Assembly (NCBI GenBank): GCA_001792895.1
Contig: MARA01000008.1
Location: 496,001-560,000, forward strand
Source of the DNA: Lentinus brumalis
Lineage: Eukaryota > Basidiomycota > Agaricomycetes > Polyporales > Polyporaceae
Reading direction: 5' to 3'
Length of the DNA: 64,000 nt
Under the pieces are notes generated by a model. It was not told where the DNA came from. It searched no databases and saw only the letters and a program-made list of their open reading frames with translations. Below are positions 21,327-33,867 of the stretch, one piece after another; the first letter of the stretch is position 1; every line of letters begins with the position of its first letter. Position numbers and translations under genes: made by a program.

Positions 21327-24300
21327 ATGCCTCCTCGAAGGGTCTTTGGTCCTGGTGACTCTGCGCTCGATGTCGACTCTGATGCGCCAGGAATACAAGA
21401 CGAGGTCTCCCGTGGAGGAAGACGACCAAGTGCGCGGGTGTCGTTCTCTGGCTTGGTGCGCAAGCCCAGTATCCTGAGTCGATGGAGTCGGAACGGGGTC
21501 GGGGACGAGGAGAGCGGCACGACAGCAACACCCGACCGACCCGCGATACCCAGCGCGCTCCAGCCGCCGGGCGAAGCATATGCCACACCCCTCCCTGCCC
21601 TCTCTATGATTGTCTTGTCAATTGTACGCAATCCGCCAGGTCCCGGATCGATCGTAACTGAGCCATGATTGTAGACGATGCTCGGGGAATTCCTGTCGGC
21701 GAACGTATCGGCGCCGTTTCTACTTTTTATGGTCGAAGGTGAGTGATGACTATATACACCTCGATACCGCCACTGAACAGTCGGTGGCACCCCGCGCAGG
21801 CTTTGACCAGTTTCACGACGAGTCTGAAGTCGGGTACTGGACAGGATTGTTAGGTGCGTATTTCACACGATCGTATACCTTGTGCCCGTGCCCCCTACTG
21901 ACTGGATATACCAGTTTCGACGTTCTTCCTCACCCAATTCTTGACGTCTTTACTATGGGTATGCTAACTTCGCGATATGCGTTCATCATGCACCATGTAC
22001 TGACCCCACTCTTCAGGCGACTGTTGCGGCTAAGCACGGTCCACGCGTTGTGCTTACTATCTCCCTGCTGGGAAGCGCGGTGACGTGCTGCCTTTTCGGT
22101 ACCTCGACCTCCATCCAGCAGGCCATCGCTATTCGCCTCATGCAGGGCGTATTCGCTGGTGCCATTGGAGTTGCCAGAGGTTGCGTAGCTTCGATCACGG
22201 ACCCCAGCAATGAAGGCCGTGCCTATGCTATTCTTGGGTGCGTCCTCCATTCAGAGACGGATGCGGTTGTCAACTAACGCATTGCAGGTTCTGCTGGGGC
22301 TTTGGCGGTGTGTCCGGAGCCATTGTAGGAGGAACATGTGAGTGTCGCTGTCCATAATGGGCGCATACAATCAGGTTGACGTGAGACCTAGTCGAGAATC
22401 CCGCAAAGAAGTGGCCGAGTGTGTTCGCCGAAATGCCACTCTTCGTCAAATACCCATATTTGCTCCCCTGCTGCGTCGCAGCATCTGTCACCTTCACAGG
22501 TACGCTCTCGTGCGAGATTAACGCTGTCCAATAGCTTAATGATCTACAGGTTCTGTGCTGTCACTTTTCCTCGGGCCCGATTGCGGACCCAGGGAAGGCG
22601 CCATTCGCCTACCTCCCGAAAAGCTGACTAGCATCCCTGAGGAAGAGTCACGTCCGTCGACGCCTTATTTCGAAGAACCAGAAGCACGCAGCTTCTATGG
22701 GTCGATGCGCAAGAAGGTATCGGGTTACTTCACGAAGCATTCTCCAGAGCTCGTGGATACTTCCCCCGGCCCGTCACACCCAGTCGAGGCCTCTGTACCG
22801 CTGGTGGAGACACCCACGCGTGGCGCGAAGCCACGTACGTTCTCGCGCGTCAGCAGAGGTAACGGTTCGGCATACGGTTACAGCGGAGCATACCGCAATC
22901 GCCTCGCCAGCGCAGCTAGCATGGCCAGTCGTCGTGGCAGCAACGCGATGTCGCTCCGCAGAAGGCGGGAGAGCAACTACGAGGGCGCCCCATCTAGCGT
23001 GGCAACCGGCAATGACCTCAACTTTGCGCAGCGGTTGCTCATGGCAAACGAGAACGCTGTGACGAACATCGCCGACCTCTGGGTCGCAGCGGCGATCAAT
23101 GCGGACAACGAGGATCCGTTCGAAGAGAGCGACGATGAGTACGGCGAGCTGGCCGTGGGCGAGGACGACGAGCAGGCTGTTGCTGACGAAGAGGACGAGG
23201 ACGAGTTCGGCACACCTCCGACGCACCGAAACAACCGCTTCTCCCGACGCACGTCCTCGGCTACTGTAGGCAGTGCCGCCGTCCCTTCGTCTGTCCGTCC
23301 CTCCACGAGCAACAATCTGTACCCATCCCCCTTCCGAGGGTCTCCTCGACGCCCGTCCTCGGCACGTCGCTTCTCCAACCTCCGCCGCGGCTCCACGTCG
23401 CTCGCACCTGGAGGCGCAGACGCCGACGAGCTCCCGATGCGGCGGCCGTCGTCTGTCGTACCGCCCATCTTCTCCCACGTCGGCGTGCGCACACCTCCCG
23501 CGGTCCTGGAGGCGCAGCAGCTTCTCGCGCAGGCGGAGGCGGAGGAGATGGACGCGCTCGCGCCGATCGCGGAGCAGCGTGTGTCGCGCGAGCCAAGCCC
23601 CGCGGTGGCGGCAGAGAAGGAGCCGTCGCTGTGGAGCCAGTTGCCTATGGCGATCATCTTCCAGTATGGATGCCTTGCGCTCCATTCGACGACGCACGAC
23701 CAGGTGTTCTACCTCTATCTCGTCTCGAAGTATCCGTCGGGTGGTCTGAACCTGAATGCCGGCCACTTCTCCCAACTGAGTATGTCGCCGCCTTTGGTAC
23801 GAGGTTCGATCGAGGACTGACTATTCCCTACTTTGCCAGTCGCGTTGATGTGTCTCGCGCAGATTGCGTACCAGTTTGTGCTATACCCGTGAGTCGCACT
23901 CTGGTCTTGGCGTGGTTCATGAGACTGACTGTCTTCTCCCGCACAGCAACATAGGGTACGCATACCGTCTACTCATCGTGGTCTGCTTTTCGGTGCCGTT
24001 GTGCTGATTTGGTTGACAGGCCTCCACGAGGGCGATTCTCCCATCTCTCTATGTTCCGACTCGGCTCGATGCTCTTCATACCCTCCTACCTCACCGTCAT
24101 CCTCTACCGCGTATTCGCCAGCGACAAGGACGACGGGAACCTTGTCCTCATGTCTGGTTCGTCTCCTCTCTAACTTTGTCCTCCTGCTGTGCATGTTCTG
24201 ACGGTACTATTCTCTCACAGCTCTTGCCCTCAGCACGTACGTCGTCGGTTAACGAGTCCAAATCCCGCGGTTGTTCTAACGATCGCACCTCACCCCACAG

Positions 24301-24715
24301 GGCCGTCCGATTCTGCGGAAGCACGTTCAGTTATACCGCCATCTCCGTCCTGCTCAACTACAGTGCGTCCGCTCCTCCTCTCCTCCTCTCATCCTCGCAC
24401 AGGCCACTGAAAGCGAGCACCCCCTCCTTCTTTCCCTCGCATCCCTCCAGTGTCCCCGCCCCACCTTGTCGGCTACGCAAACGGCATCGCGCAGAGCATC
24501 GTCAGTCTCGCGCGTTTCGCGGGCCCCATCATCGGCGGAACGGTACGCCCTTCGCATCACACTGCAGCTGCACACCCAAGCTAACTGACTGTCGTCTGTC
24601 ATGGCAGCTCTGGTCGACGAGCGTCCAGGACGGTCCCGCGGGCTACCCGCTCGGGTTCATCGTGTGCGCGGCCGCGTGCGGCCTCGCCATCATCCACAGC
24701 TTCTTCATCCGGTGA
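21327..24715 (+). CDS. MFS transporter of the ZIFL/YCR023C type with large central loop
   Basis: A major-facilitator transporter resembling fungal YCR023C and plant zinc-induced-facilitator-like proteins. Many exons. The spliced N-half gives LGEFLSANVSAPFLLFMVEG, GYWTGLLVSTFFLTQFLTSL, then LWATVAAKHGPRVVLTISLL (the loop 2-3 MFS motif) and RLMQGVFAGAIGVARGCVAS. After FENPAKKWPSVFAEMPLFVK a loop of about 350 mostly Ser/Arg/Asp/Glu residues separates TM6 from TM7 (WSQLPMAIIFQYGCLAL). The C-half includes AQIAYQFVLYPNIGPPRGRF, YTAISVLLNY and GYANGIAQSIVSLARFAGPI, typical of this family. One exon (23947-23955) is only 9 nt and encodes Asn-Ile-Gly. The substrate is unknown; related proteins export small organic molecules or ions. 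The start is ATG 21327, with no upstream in-frame ATG. Confidence 0.9.
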
Positions 24716-25280
24716 GGGCTCGGTACGTACGTGCACTTCGACTTCGGATCCTCTGCCGTTTGTCTGCTCTTCCACGTGTCCACGTCTGCGCTCTCGCTAT
24801 GGCTCTCAGATCTTGTTTTTATCCCTCTCTATTGCATTGCGATACCTCTGTCTCCATACATACGAAAGCTGTATATCTCTATCTCTACGTGCAACGGACG
24901 TTTGATACAATACATTCTGTTGGGATCGATACCACTTCCTCTACGTGTCTGCGTGATTGTTTCGAGATGCGAGAGAACAGGAATGCTACAAGAGTGTCCC
25001 AGGCATCGTCTTACAAGGATGGGCGGATAAGGATAAGTACATGGATGCCCGCGGTCGCTGCAGAAAGACTGCACGTTACGCTACAACGATCACATAGGAA
25101 CCTCGGGGTGGGAGATGGCGATGGATAATGATACAGGGAGGGACTTGACAGTGAAGATCGCAGCTAGCGTTCTATGTGTGCTCGATTATATATGGTGGCT
25201 GGGTACTATAGCTATAAATGCATGCGTGCTCGGAATACGGCAAAGATTAGATAGGCGATAACGTATAGCGCAGAAGAGAA
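24716..25280. other. Convergent 3' region, MFS transporter / C2H2 factor
   Basis: 565 bp between two converging genes. It contains no supported gene or RNA and presumably holds both 3' UTRs. Confidence 0.55.
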
Positions 25281-28125
25281 CTAGAACAGAGACAGCCTGT
25301 CGAAAGCGTCAAGGCCGGGGAGAGTCTGCAGAGAATCGAAGTCGTCCAGGGGAGCGAGCGCCACTGTCGACGAGGTGCACTGCAACAACAACGCCGCCGC
25401 ACCACCCTCGTCGCCGCCGCATTGTCCAAAGAAGGCCTCTTCCGCGTGCAAATCTTCCACATCGTCCTCATCGTCAAACATGCCCAGAGGAAGTCGCAGC
25501 GGACCCAGACGGGGCGCATGCGGCACGTCCGACCGGGGGCGAAGGCTCGCGCTAGCACTGGAAACGAAAGCAGCACAGTGGTCAGACACCCGCCGTCCAA
25601 CCTACCACGCACAAAGCCGCATGTCAAGGCCAGCGCGAACGGAATGACTTCAAGCGAGCGCGGTACGCACCGAGTTCAAAACCTCCGCCTCGAGGTGAGT
25701 TTCGGAAGAGTATGCGGCAGAGTCGCCGCCGGTGCTGGGCCCGTTGCCGACGTCGAGCCTTTGGCCGATGTTGAACGCTTCACCGACGCCGAGGCCGTCG
25801 CCGATGTTGAGCCCGTCGGTGCCGCCACCGATGTCACCAATATCGAACCCCCCAAAGAGATCGTCCATGTCCACGCCGAATTCGCCATCGATGCGAACGT
25901 CCGCGTCCGCGTTCGCACCAATATCGTCGAGCTCGCCACCAAACAGGGCGTACGACCACGTCGGGGAGCCGTACCCAACACTCGCAGCGTTCGACGACCC
26001 CGAGTCCGCAGAGACAAGCTCAGGCGTGAGCGGCACCGAATGATACACGGACGAGTCGGAAAACGACGCAGCCGCAGAGGACAGCAGCGTCGGCGAGGCA
26101 GACGAGGACGCGTGGGGCATCTGCGAGCTCCGAGCGGACGTCTGATCCTCAGCGCTCTCTTCGAACACGTCGTACGCATTGGCCGTGCTGAAGGCGAAGT
26201 CGAAGATACTGCTGAGCGACGACTGCGCGATGACGGGCATGTCGAACGCATACATGGGGTCGAACGAGAACTCCGGCTCCGACGCAGGCGCTGCACCCTC
26301 CCCGGTCTCTTCGGCAGCGGTCGCCGGGTCTGACTCTCCGGCAAATGCTTGCTCGAGCTCGAGCTGCAGCTTGTCGACCTCTTCTCTGCGCTTCTCTGCA
26401 TCTCGGAAGGCCCTCTGGAGACCCTTGCCTTGCATGTTGATTCCTATCGGGTGAAGGGTAGACTGGTCAGCGATCTGGCGAACGCACGACAATAAACGGA
26501 CGCACCTCTCTTCCAGTCTAAACTGCTCGCACCCCAGTGCCACTTCAGATGAATAGCCAAGCTATTGGGGAGACTGAACGTCCTCGGACACATGGGACAT
26601 GCATGGACCCCAGCGATAGGACCCTTAGTCGCGGTCGGTTCGGTTGATGTGGAAGGAGACGCGGCAGATGGACAGGAGGCGTCCGAGGTAGGCGGAAGAT
26701 CAGCGGTGCGCTTCTTCTGCTTCGAAGAACCTCCGAGTCGCTTGCTGCCTCCCTTGAGCGAGTCAAACATAGCGCACCATGGAGTGGCGGTACCTGGAGG
26801 CGCGAAGTGGGGCATGAAGGCCGGTTGGCCACGCATACTATCATGTCCGGAGACGGACAGGGGGACGCCTTGCAGATGAGGGGACGGAGTATGCGTGTCG
26901 AAAGTATGAGCAGGTACGAAAGCTCCTGGATGGGCGCCCGGATGAATTGGTGAATATGGTAGGTAAGGAGGTACGTGGTTTGGCGTGGATAACGAATGAT
27001 CGGTGGGATGACTCCCATTGGGAGGGAGGTGAGAGAGAGGTGGTATGAGAGACGGGTAGACTGGCGAGGGGACTCCGAAGAGCATATACCCCGGATGCAG
27101 CGGCAAGATATGATGGGTCGCATACGGAGTTTGACCAGGAAGGTAAGACGGTGGAATAGGCTCGACAATCGTCCGTTCGCTCTGATCACAACCTATGGAT
27201 GGCGAGCTCGTTGCAGAACGTAGAGCGGCAATGGAGGACACAGGCGAGTGAGTCGACATGACAGCCAGAGGCACGGGATGCGCATATACAGGGCTCAGTT
27301 GTCGACAACTGAAGCTGGCCTCATCGCTAACCGCCCTAGACGGCCGGTTGGGTGAGGAGACGATAGAGGAGCACAGAGGCGCGACAGGTTGGTCGATGCT
27401 CAGACTAGCGACCTTGAGGGGAGAGACGGCGTCCTCTAGTGTCGTCAAGCCCGCTGGTGATCGATTCTCATCTCCATGTTGACGGTTATTCCGAACGTTG
27501 GGCAGCATCAAACCAACGTCACGAGGCGACGGGGCGGAGGGCGGGGGAGTAAGGAGCATCGGCCGCAAGTGATAAGGAACGGCGGTCGGATATGCGGGGA
27601 GCTGCAGGTGTGCGCATATAGGGACCGGAACCGGAGCCTGATGCGACTGCTCGTCGTCCGCCGTGTGCGAGGATTCGGCATGCGCGACTTGCCACGAATG
27701 GTCGAACATGGGCTGCGAAGCCGTGGCAGGGAATCGAGGTGGACTGCTTGAGCGCGAGACGGAGTCCACCGTCATTTTACGCTCGCCGTCGTAGAGCTGG
27801 AAGGGAGATGCGTCGACGCGGAAGGACATGAGCATGGAGCGGGGAACGTCCGTGGGGATACCCATGGCCGGCTCGCGAACGTTGCGCTTGGTGGACGCGG
27901 CCGACGAAGTCGACGCAGTCCGCGCGAGCTTCGCGGGCCTCCCCGTCTTCGGCGTGTCCTGGGACGGGCCCTTGCGCTTCAAGGACGATCTTGACTTCGT
28001 CTGAGAGCGCGTGACAGGGCGCATACAGCCAGCTGAGTCGCGGGTAGCAGGGAGCGCGAGGCGCTGTTCAGTGAAAGCCCCCTCGGCCGACATCTTCATG
28101 AGGTTCCAGCGACGTGCCTTCATCG
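25281..28125 (-). CDS. C2H2 zinc-finger transcription factor, single finger
   Basis: A probable nuclear transcription factor. Exon 1 (26506 to about 28125) encodes a basic N-terminus with RSQTKSRSSLKRKG and a possible AT-hook-like KTGRPAKLA, then a long Pro/Ser/His-rich disordered region. It ends in one C2H2 finger, HACPMCPRTFSLPNSLAIHL with KWHW (C-x2-C-x12-H-x3-H). Exon 2 (25671-26443) gives a short helical stretch (RAFRDAEKRREEVDKLQLEL) and a large acidic, Gly/Asp-rich region ending near LEAEVLNS. A last exon (from 25557) most likely encodes GMFDDEDDVEDLHAEEAFFG and ALAPLDDFDSLQTLPGLDAF, an acidic/hydrophobic activation-like tail ending at 25281. The phase of that last junction does not fit, so a missed exon or base error is possible. 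Targets are unknown. Confidence 0.7.
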
Positions 28126-31100
28126 ACTCTGGGCGATGCAAAAGGTCAGCAGGTCGGGGGAGACGGTGAGCGGGACGGCACTGACGACGTCGGGCAGGTC
28201 GAGGTAGTCGTCTGTGGAAAAACCGCGATGAAGTGTGAGGAAGCTGGGGTGGCTGAAGTGAAGGGATCTGTCGATGTGCAGGAACCCGTCACAGGCGAAG
28301 GGTCTGTCATGGGCTGTCGATCATCCCCGCCCACCACTGTGCGGACCCGGGCCATCGACCTTCTCTTGATGGACTTGCCTTCTTGGTCGAAGCTTCTCTC
28401 GACGACCTCCGCTCCCCGCCAGCTTCCCGAGTTGCCGGTGCCCGAGCTGCGCGCGGTTGGGCGCAATGTCCGCGCTGTGCGAGCATGCGCGAGTCTCGAC
28501 ATGAAAGAAACAGACAATGTCATTAGTCCAGGGACACGCCAGAGCTGTCGTCGTCTGGAGCTCATAAAGTGCGGTCGCAGGTGCCCGAGAAGTACGGAAA
28601 GCAAGACAGAAGAGGGGACGACGTTGCGTTCGTGTCCGACATATCATGCAGTTCCAGATCTTGCGTCCACACCCGTCGATGCACCAGACGTAAAGCTTTG
28701 CGCCGCCGCGGCCCCCGAAGTCTCCTGCTGCTCGATCCTCGCGCTCCCTGTGTCGCGTCGGGGAACGCATCAAGTTGACGCATCACGTCATGGTGCACAG
28801 ACAGAAAGAAACACACGCACGTAGTCTCCTTTCGTTGATAGTCCTCTTTGCAAAGTACAAGCTCACTCCTGCGGCTGCAACCAGGCCACCCCAGCCCAGC
28901 ATCTAGCCCAAGACCAACTCAGCTGAGCTTGCGCGTAAAGCTCCTAGGTCGGTGAACTTGCCATGCTCCGCACTTGCGGTGTATTCATCCTTGCGCTTGC
29001 AAACGTTCAAGTTGACGGAAGTGAAATCAAAAGGCAAGGGTAGAACCCTCGTAAGCGCGCACTCGCGGGAGGGGAGCATTCACACTAGCGCTGAGAGCAG
29101 TTCAGGTTAATACTCGTAGCGGCGTACGTGCCACTACTAGTACAGTGCCAAAAATCTAAGGTCAAAGTCACGCTCATGTCGAACCTTTCCGGTGGGTGAG
29201 AGCGCAGGCGTAGCATGGCGAAAAAATACAGGCAGTTATTTCGAATAGCAACTCCTAGTTTCGATCTAGGGACTTCAGGGTATCATAGCACATGGCAGTA
29301 TGAGCCCTGCACGCTTCCACTGCGTCAAGTTGCTATGGATGCATCCGCCATACCGGGATACCGAGTGAGCGGAGCTCTCAAACTTGGTCTCGTACCCGGA
29401 TCGCACCCCGACCACTGACTGCATCGCGATTCTACTAGTACTACGGATGGGTACGAGAGCACTCAGACTCCGGTACGTTCATGGCGTCTACCCACTAGCA
29501 GCAGTACTAAGTAAGTAGTAAGTACTCCCTCCCGCCGCATGTAGTACGGTGAAGCTCTCAATCTGACGGTGAAAGTACTTACGCTGATGCTCGAGCTCCT
29601 CGTTTCGACCACCATTCATCGAGCATCCTGGTATCGACACTGAAATACAGGAGGCCCGCGAACGACAGGCGTGCGACCGAACGGCCCACGGACGACATAC
29701 ATACATACCCTGCGTACGTGCGTACTGACACCGATATCTGGAACCTCTGTCTGCGCCCCTGCAGATACGTATACGCCCCCGGTCTACATACATTATACTG
29801 AGTCCTGACGCTTTGAGCGCTCCGACTCGGACCTGCACATCCCCAGGCCCACGTACTGGCGGGTATGTATACTTACATTCGACGCTCCTGTCGCTCAGGA
29901 TCTAGTGTTCAACGTTCAGTCCTCGGGTACGTACGTACGTGCTATCTGCGTCCGTAAAAAGATCGTCGCTCGAGTAAGTACTCAGTGAGTGTGCTATCGC
30001 CGCGTCATAGAGTCTCAGAAAGACTGCTCTCCCAGGCACATGTCATTGTGTCATGCCATACACAGACTGAGAGTCGACAAGCACTTCTCGTGCCGATACC
30101 CGCGTACGTCTTCGAGGACGATATGAGCTGGGCACTTACTCCGCACCGAGTGAGTGTCGGAAGCACATACAGTGCGTATCGCGCCGCGGAAGAATTGCAG
30201 GGATTCGGCAAGTCCATCTCTGTTGAACTTCAATCTGACATTGACAATCCGATATAAGTAACGGTCTTGGCCGTACGTCTGCTGCTCGTGTAATTTATGC
30301 GAGGGATTGCGAGCATTTGGGCCTGGGGAGTTCTTGGGCCGTCCTTTCCCCACGTCAACAGGCCCGTCGGGGAGACAACTAGAGAGTCGACCGGCTCAGA
30401 CGTAGGCTCTACCCCAGCTTCAACATTCAAATCGAGTGCCGCAGACGATCCCAACCGCTCCCTCCTTCCTTCTGCCGCACAACTCCCTCCGCTGCAAGAT
30501 CGTCGTACTATGCCGAACCTGCGACCAGAGCGTAGATCATGCAGCCCCAGTGAGTCAGGCCCATTCACAAACTCTACTCAACGCTGGGCGCCACTGTCTG
30601 CATTCCCGAATTCCAAACACACAAACGGCCCGGCCCGGTCCCTTCGGGTGGGGTTAAACCGCCCTGCTGACCGTCGCCGACTCAGCACCGTACGTTCCAG
30701 TAGTAGCAGTCCCCTAACGCGCTGGTGCACATGCACTCGGTAGCTTGTCCCTCGCGCCAAGTCCGCCATTTCACACGAACGCCGCTCAAGCTGCAGCGAC
30801 GCGGGTATGGAACTGCATGGAAGCTACATACGAATACATAGCTATCAGATTCACACAAAGTACGTACTCGCGCGGTGCCACCTCCAGGCTCCAATCTGCC
30901 ATTGCTTCCCCTCCCTCTCACGCCGCAGAAGTTTTGGAGCTGACCCGCGGCGACTAGAATGGGGTCCAGCCATGGGCATTGGGCGCGCAGCGATACTATG
31001 TAGCGTGCTTGGGCGGTGATCATCTCTCAGAGGCCACTGTGGAGGCGAGCGGCGGACATAGTGCGCCCGAGGTTGGTACCGGTCGTCAAGGTCTTGGACC

Positions 31101-31756
31101 ACACGCGTCTTGTGGCGACGAGAGAGGAGTGTCAGTGGCCACTGTCAGACCCGAAGACGAGCGGCGTAAGTCACACTGGACACCTTGTGCCATCTCCCAT
31201 CCGGAAGCGGCCCGCAAGCCACCGGACCAGCCTGTTGTGGAGTTTTGAGATGTGAGATTGATATTGAGAACTAGTATCGTAGGCCGGACTATGTTCGAGG
31301 AGCAGGTAGAGGTAATTCGTGATGTACATCTCGCGCCGTGGCAATGCAGGTACTGATAGTGAGGCGAATGCGACTATGAGTGTGAGGCGTGTGCGTCTGC
31401 GAGGAGAGGAGGGGAGAGGAGGGGAGAGAGGGGGAGGGAAGGGGAAGGGGAAGGGGCGGAGGCTGGTGCGTATAATGGATCGTGCGCGGTCATAAGTAGT
31501 ATACACAGACATAAAAGCAATAGGAAGCTCCGAAGCGAGAAGAAATCACAGCGCGAAGATATGAAAGAGCAGCAGCCCACGCCCGACGACTAGCTATCGT
31601 TACATGTGCGCATCCCGCGTCCGCACCTTTCGCCCGTTGGTCCGCGGCCGCGGCCGTACCGTAAATGAGACATAATGATGACGGAGACCCGCGAGAGGAT
31701 GATGAGGAGAGGAGGGGAGAGGGAGGAAAAGGAGTCGGGGAAAGGGTCGACAGGGC
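28126..31756. other. Gene-poor 3.6-kb region upstream of the C2H2 factor
   Basis: 28.1-28.8 kb probably holds the leader and promoter of the C2H2 gene. A TTTTTCCACAG acceptor-like site (minus strand, near 28216) and a CTGAC branch-like site suggest an intron in the 5' UTR. From 28.8 to 31.6 kb only short ORFs are present, none with domains. The region has simple-sequence patches: repeated GTAC near 29928-29946 and 29506-29525, and a purine-rich tract at 31405-31456. No RNA gene or transposon ends were recognised. Confidence 0.5.
31405..31456 (+). repeat. Homopurine (G/A) tract
   Basis: About 50 bases are almost only G and A, built from GGAGA and GGGAA units. A second, shorter purine tract lies at 31693-31735, just past the sugar transporter stop. 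Such tracts can form triplex DNA and are difficult to sequence accurately. Confidence 0.85.
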
Positions 31757-33867
31757 TTAGACCTTGACGCCCGGATCCGAGCTCTTTTCGTCGTAATCCT
31801 CGTGGCGGATCTCCGCGGCCTGGTGCCCGGCCTGGTGGAGTTTGTCCAGGTCGTCGCCGTCGAAGAGCGCGGCGGTCTCCTCGAGCGTCCGGTTCTGCGT
31901 CTCGACGACGAAGAAGTACAGGAAGACGGTTTCGAACGCGAGGAAGCAGCAGTACACGATCTACAAGCGCACACGGAAAGAGGACGGAAGGGATCGTCGT
32001 CAGCACCCGAAGCTCGCCAAGACTCGAGAGACACGCACGTAGTACTTCCAGCCGATCTTCTTGAGCGCGATCGGGTTGACGTACTGATTGAAGATCAGCG
32101 CGACCGAGATCGTGAAGTTGAACACGTTGAAGCCCTTCGCACGGAGCGAGTACGGCAGAATCTCGAGCGTGTACGACACGATGAGCGGTGTGAATGCGAG
32201 ACTGCGTGGATGCGTCAGTCAACATTTGATGGCGATGCACGGGAGAAGGTACTCACTCGTAGAACGCGTAGAAGAGGAAGATGAAGGCGATGACAGCGTG
32301 TGCTGCCGACGGCGTATTGTGCATGGCGTACTCAGCGGAGCAGATCGTCTGGAGCGTGAAGAAGAGGGTCATGCCGGCGGCCGAGGTGAGGAAGAGGAAC
32401 CGACGGCCCCAGCGGTCGACTTGGAAGGAGGCGAAGACGGCCCAGAACAGGTTCCAGATGGCGAGAATACCGGTGATGAGGAGCTGGATGTCCGTGTCGG
32501 TTATGCCGATAGTGTCGAACACCTGGTTGAGGTAGTACGACACGAGACCGTTGCCAGACCATTGCGAGAACCAGGCGATGGCGATGATGATGCCCATCCG
32601 CTTGCGGTTGCCCTTCGTGGCGAAGAGGGCCTTCCAGCCGACGTTCTTCTTGGCTGTTCACGGATTGCTACCCGTTAGCTTGTTTGATCAAGAAGCGACG
32701 GGACAGTGTGCTCACCTTCCTGATCCAACTTAATAGCGGTCTTAATCTCCTCGAACTCGTACAGGACGAGGGGATCCGTATCGTCACCGTCCGCATGGTA
32801 GTACGCAAGCGTGCGAAGAGCCTGGGCCTCCTTGCCCTTGCTCACGAGGTAACGGGGGATTCGGGTACGAACCAAATGAGGAAGAACTGGAGGAAAGACG
32901 GGATGGCCTGGAGGACGGATGGAATGCGCCATGCCCAATCGCTATGGATCCTCGCAGTGCCGAAGGACGACCAGGATGCGCTATGGAATCATTCATGTCA
33001 GCACGAGTACTCGGCCTACGGAATGGTAACTGGTGGCGTACACAATGTTACCCGAGTACCAGAGGGTGTTGTAGAGGGAGCTCAGCTGGGGCCGGTAGAC
33101 AGGATACGCAACCTCCGTAACCAGCATGGGCGCGGCGTTCGCTATAATAAGATGGCCTCATGAGTAAGGTCCGCGTCACATGGAGTGGGGGTACTCACAC
33201 GCGATACTCAACCCGAAACCAAGAAGGAAACTTCAATGGAGTATCAGCATCGAACGCGGTGTCAGGATCCGAACAGGCACGTACCGAGCGCCAATGAATT
33301 GGTTGATGTTCTGGCAAGCGGTCTGGAGGGCGGCTCCTGCCAACATGCAGACAGCACCGAGCCAGATGGACGGCCGACGTCCGATACCGTCGGACAGGTA
33401 AGGCGCGAAGGGATAGCCGGCGAGGGAACCAATGTTCTTGTGTACGGATGAGCTCCCGCTCTGCAAGTAGGTGCATTGAGTAGAGTGTTCTTGCTCACCT
33501 GGATTGCGTTCAACAATCCGAGGGTGCCGCCCTGCGGGTTGTTGAAGAAGTTCTTCCACTGGTCCATAGATTGCAGACTGTTCATCAAGCTGCCGTCGAA
33601 ACCGTTCGTTGAAGACGTGATGAGCCTGGACGCACGCTATGGTCAGCTGCGGATGACGGTCATTGACAGTCAAGAGCGTACAGAAGAACGAGCCATCCGT
33701 TCAGAATGATGATCCTGCGGAGGCAATATGATGAGCTCTCGATGTCCCCGGCAGAGAAGGAAGCCAAGGACGCACCTCCGGTTGTTATACCACTTCCTGG
33801 TAGGGTCCACAAGGTGCATGAAGCCCTCGCTGGAGCCTGCACCGGTAGCAACGGCACCGACGGCCAT
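31757..33867 (-). CDS. MFS sugar transporter 1 (one apparent frameshift)
   Basis: A fungal sugar porter of the major facilitator superfamily, similar to lactose/hexose permeases, in the plasma membrane. The N-terminus reads MAVGAVATGAGSSEGF and is followed by NGFDGSLMNSLQSMDQWKNF. Other motifs: LSDGIGRRPSIWLGAVCMLA (loop 2-3), WAWRIPSVLQAIPSFLQFFL, PESPRYL, VIAWFSQWSGNGLVSYYLNQ, VDRWGRRFLFL and the C-terminal VVETQNRTLEE. It ends in an acidic, His-containing tail (EDYDEKSSDPGVKV). The PESPR motif is broken: five C where frame and conservation require six (plus-strand G5 at 32854-32858). Both sides are fully conserved, so a sequence error is likely. The substrate sugar cannot be assigned. Confidence 0.85.

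Noticed and set aside
22774..23775. 333-codon minus-strand ORF within the MFS transporter
   Set aside because: An Arg-rich shadow of the Ser/Arg-rich loop, on the wrong strand.
29240..29290. T-arm-like hairpin CCTAG-TTTCGAT-CTAGG
   Set aside because: It resembles a tRNA T arm, but no acceptor stem, D arm or anticodon arm could be fitted around it.
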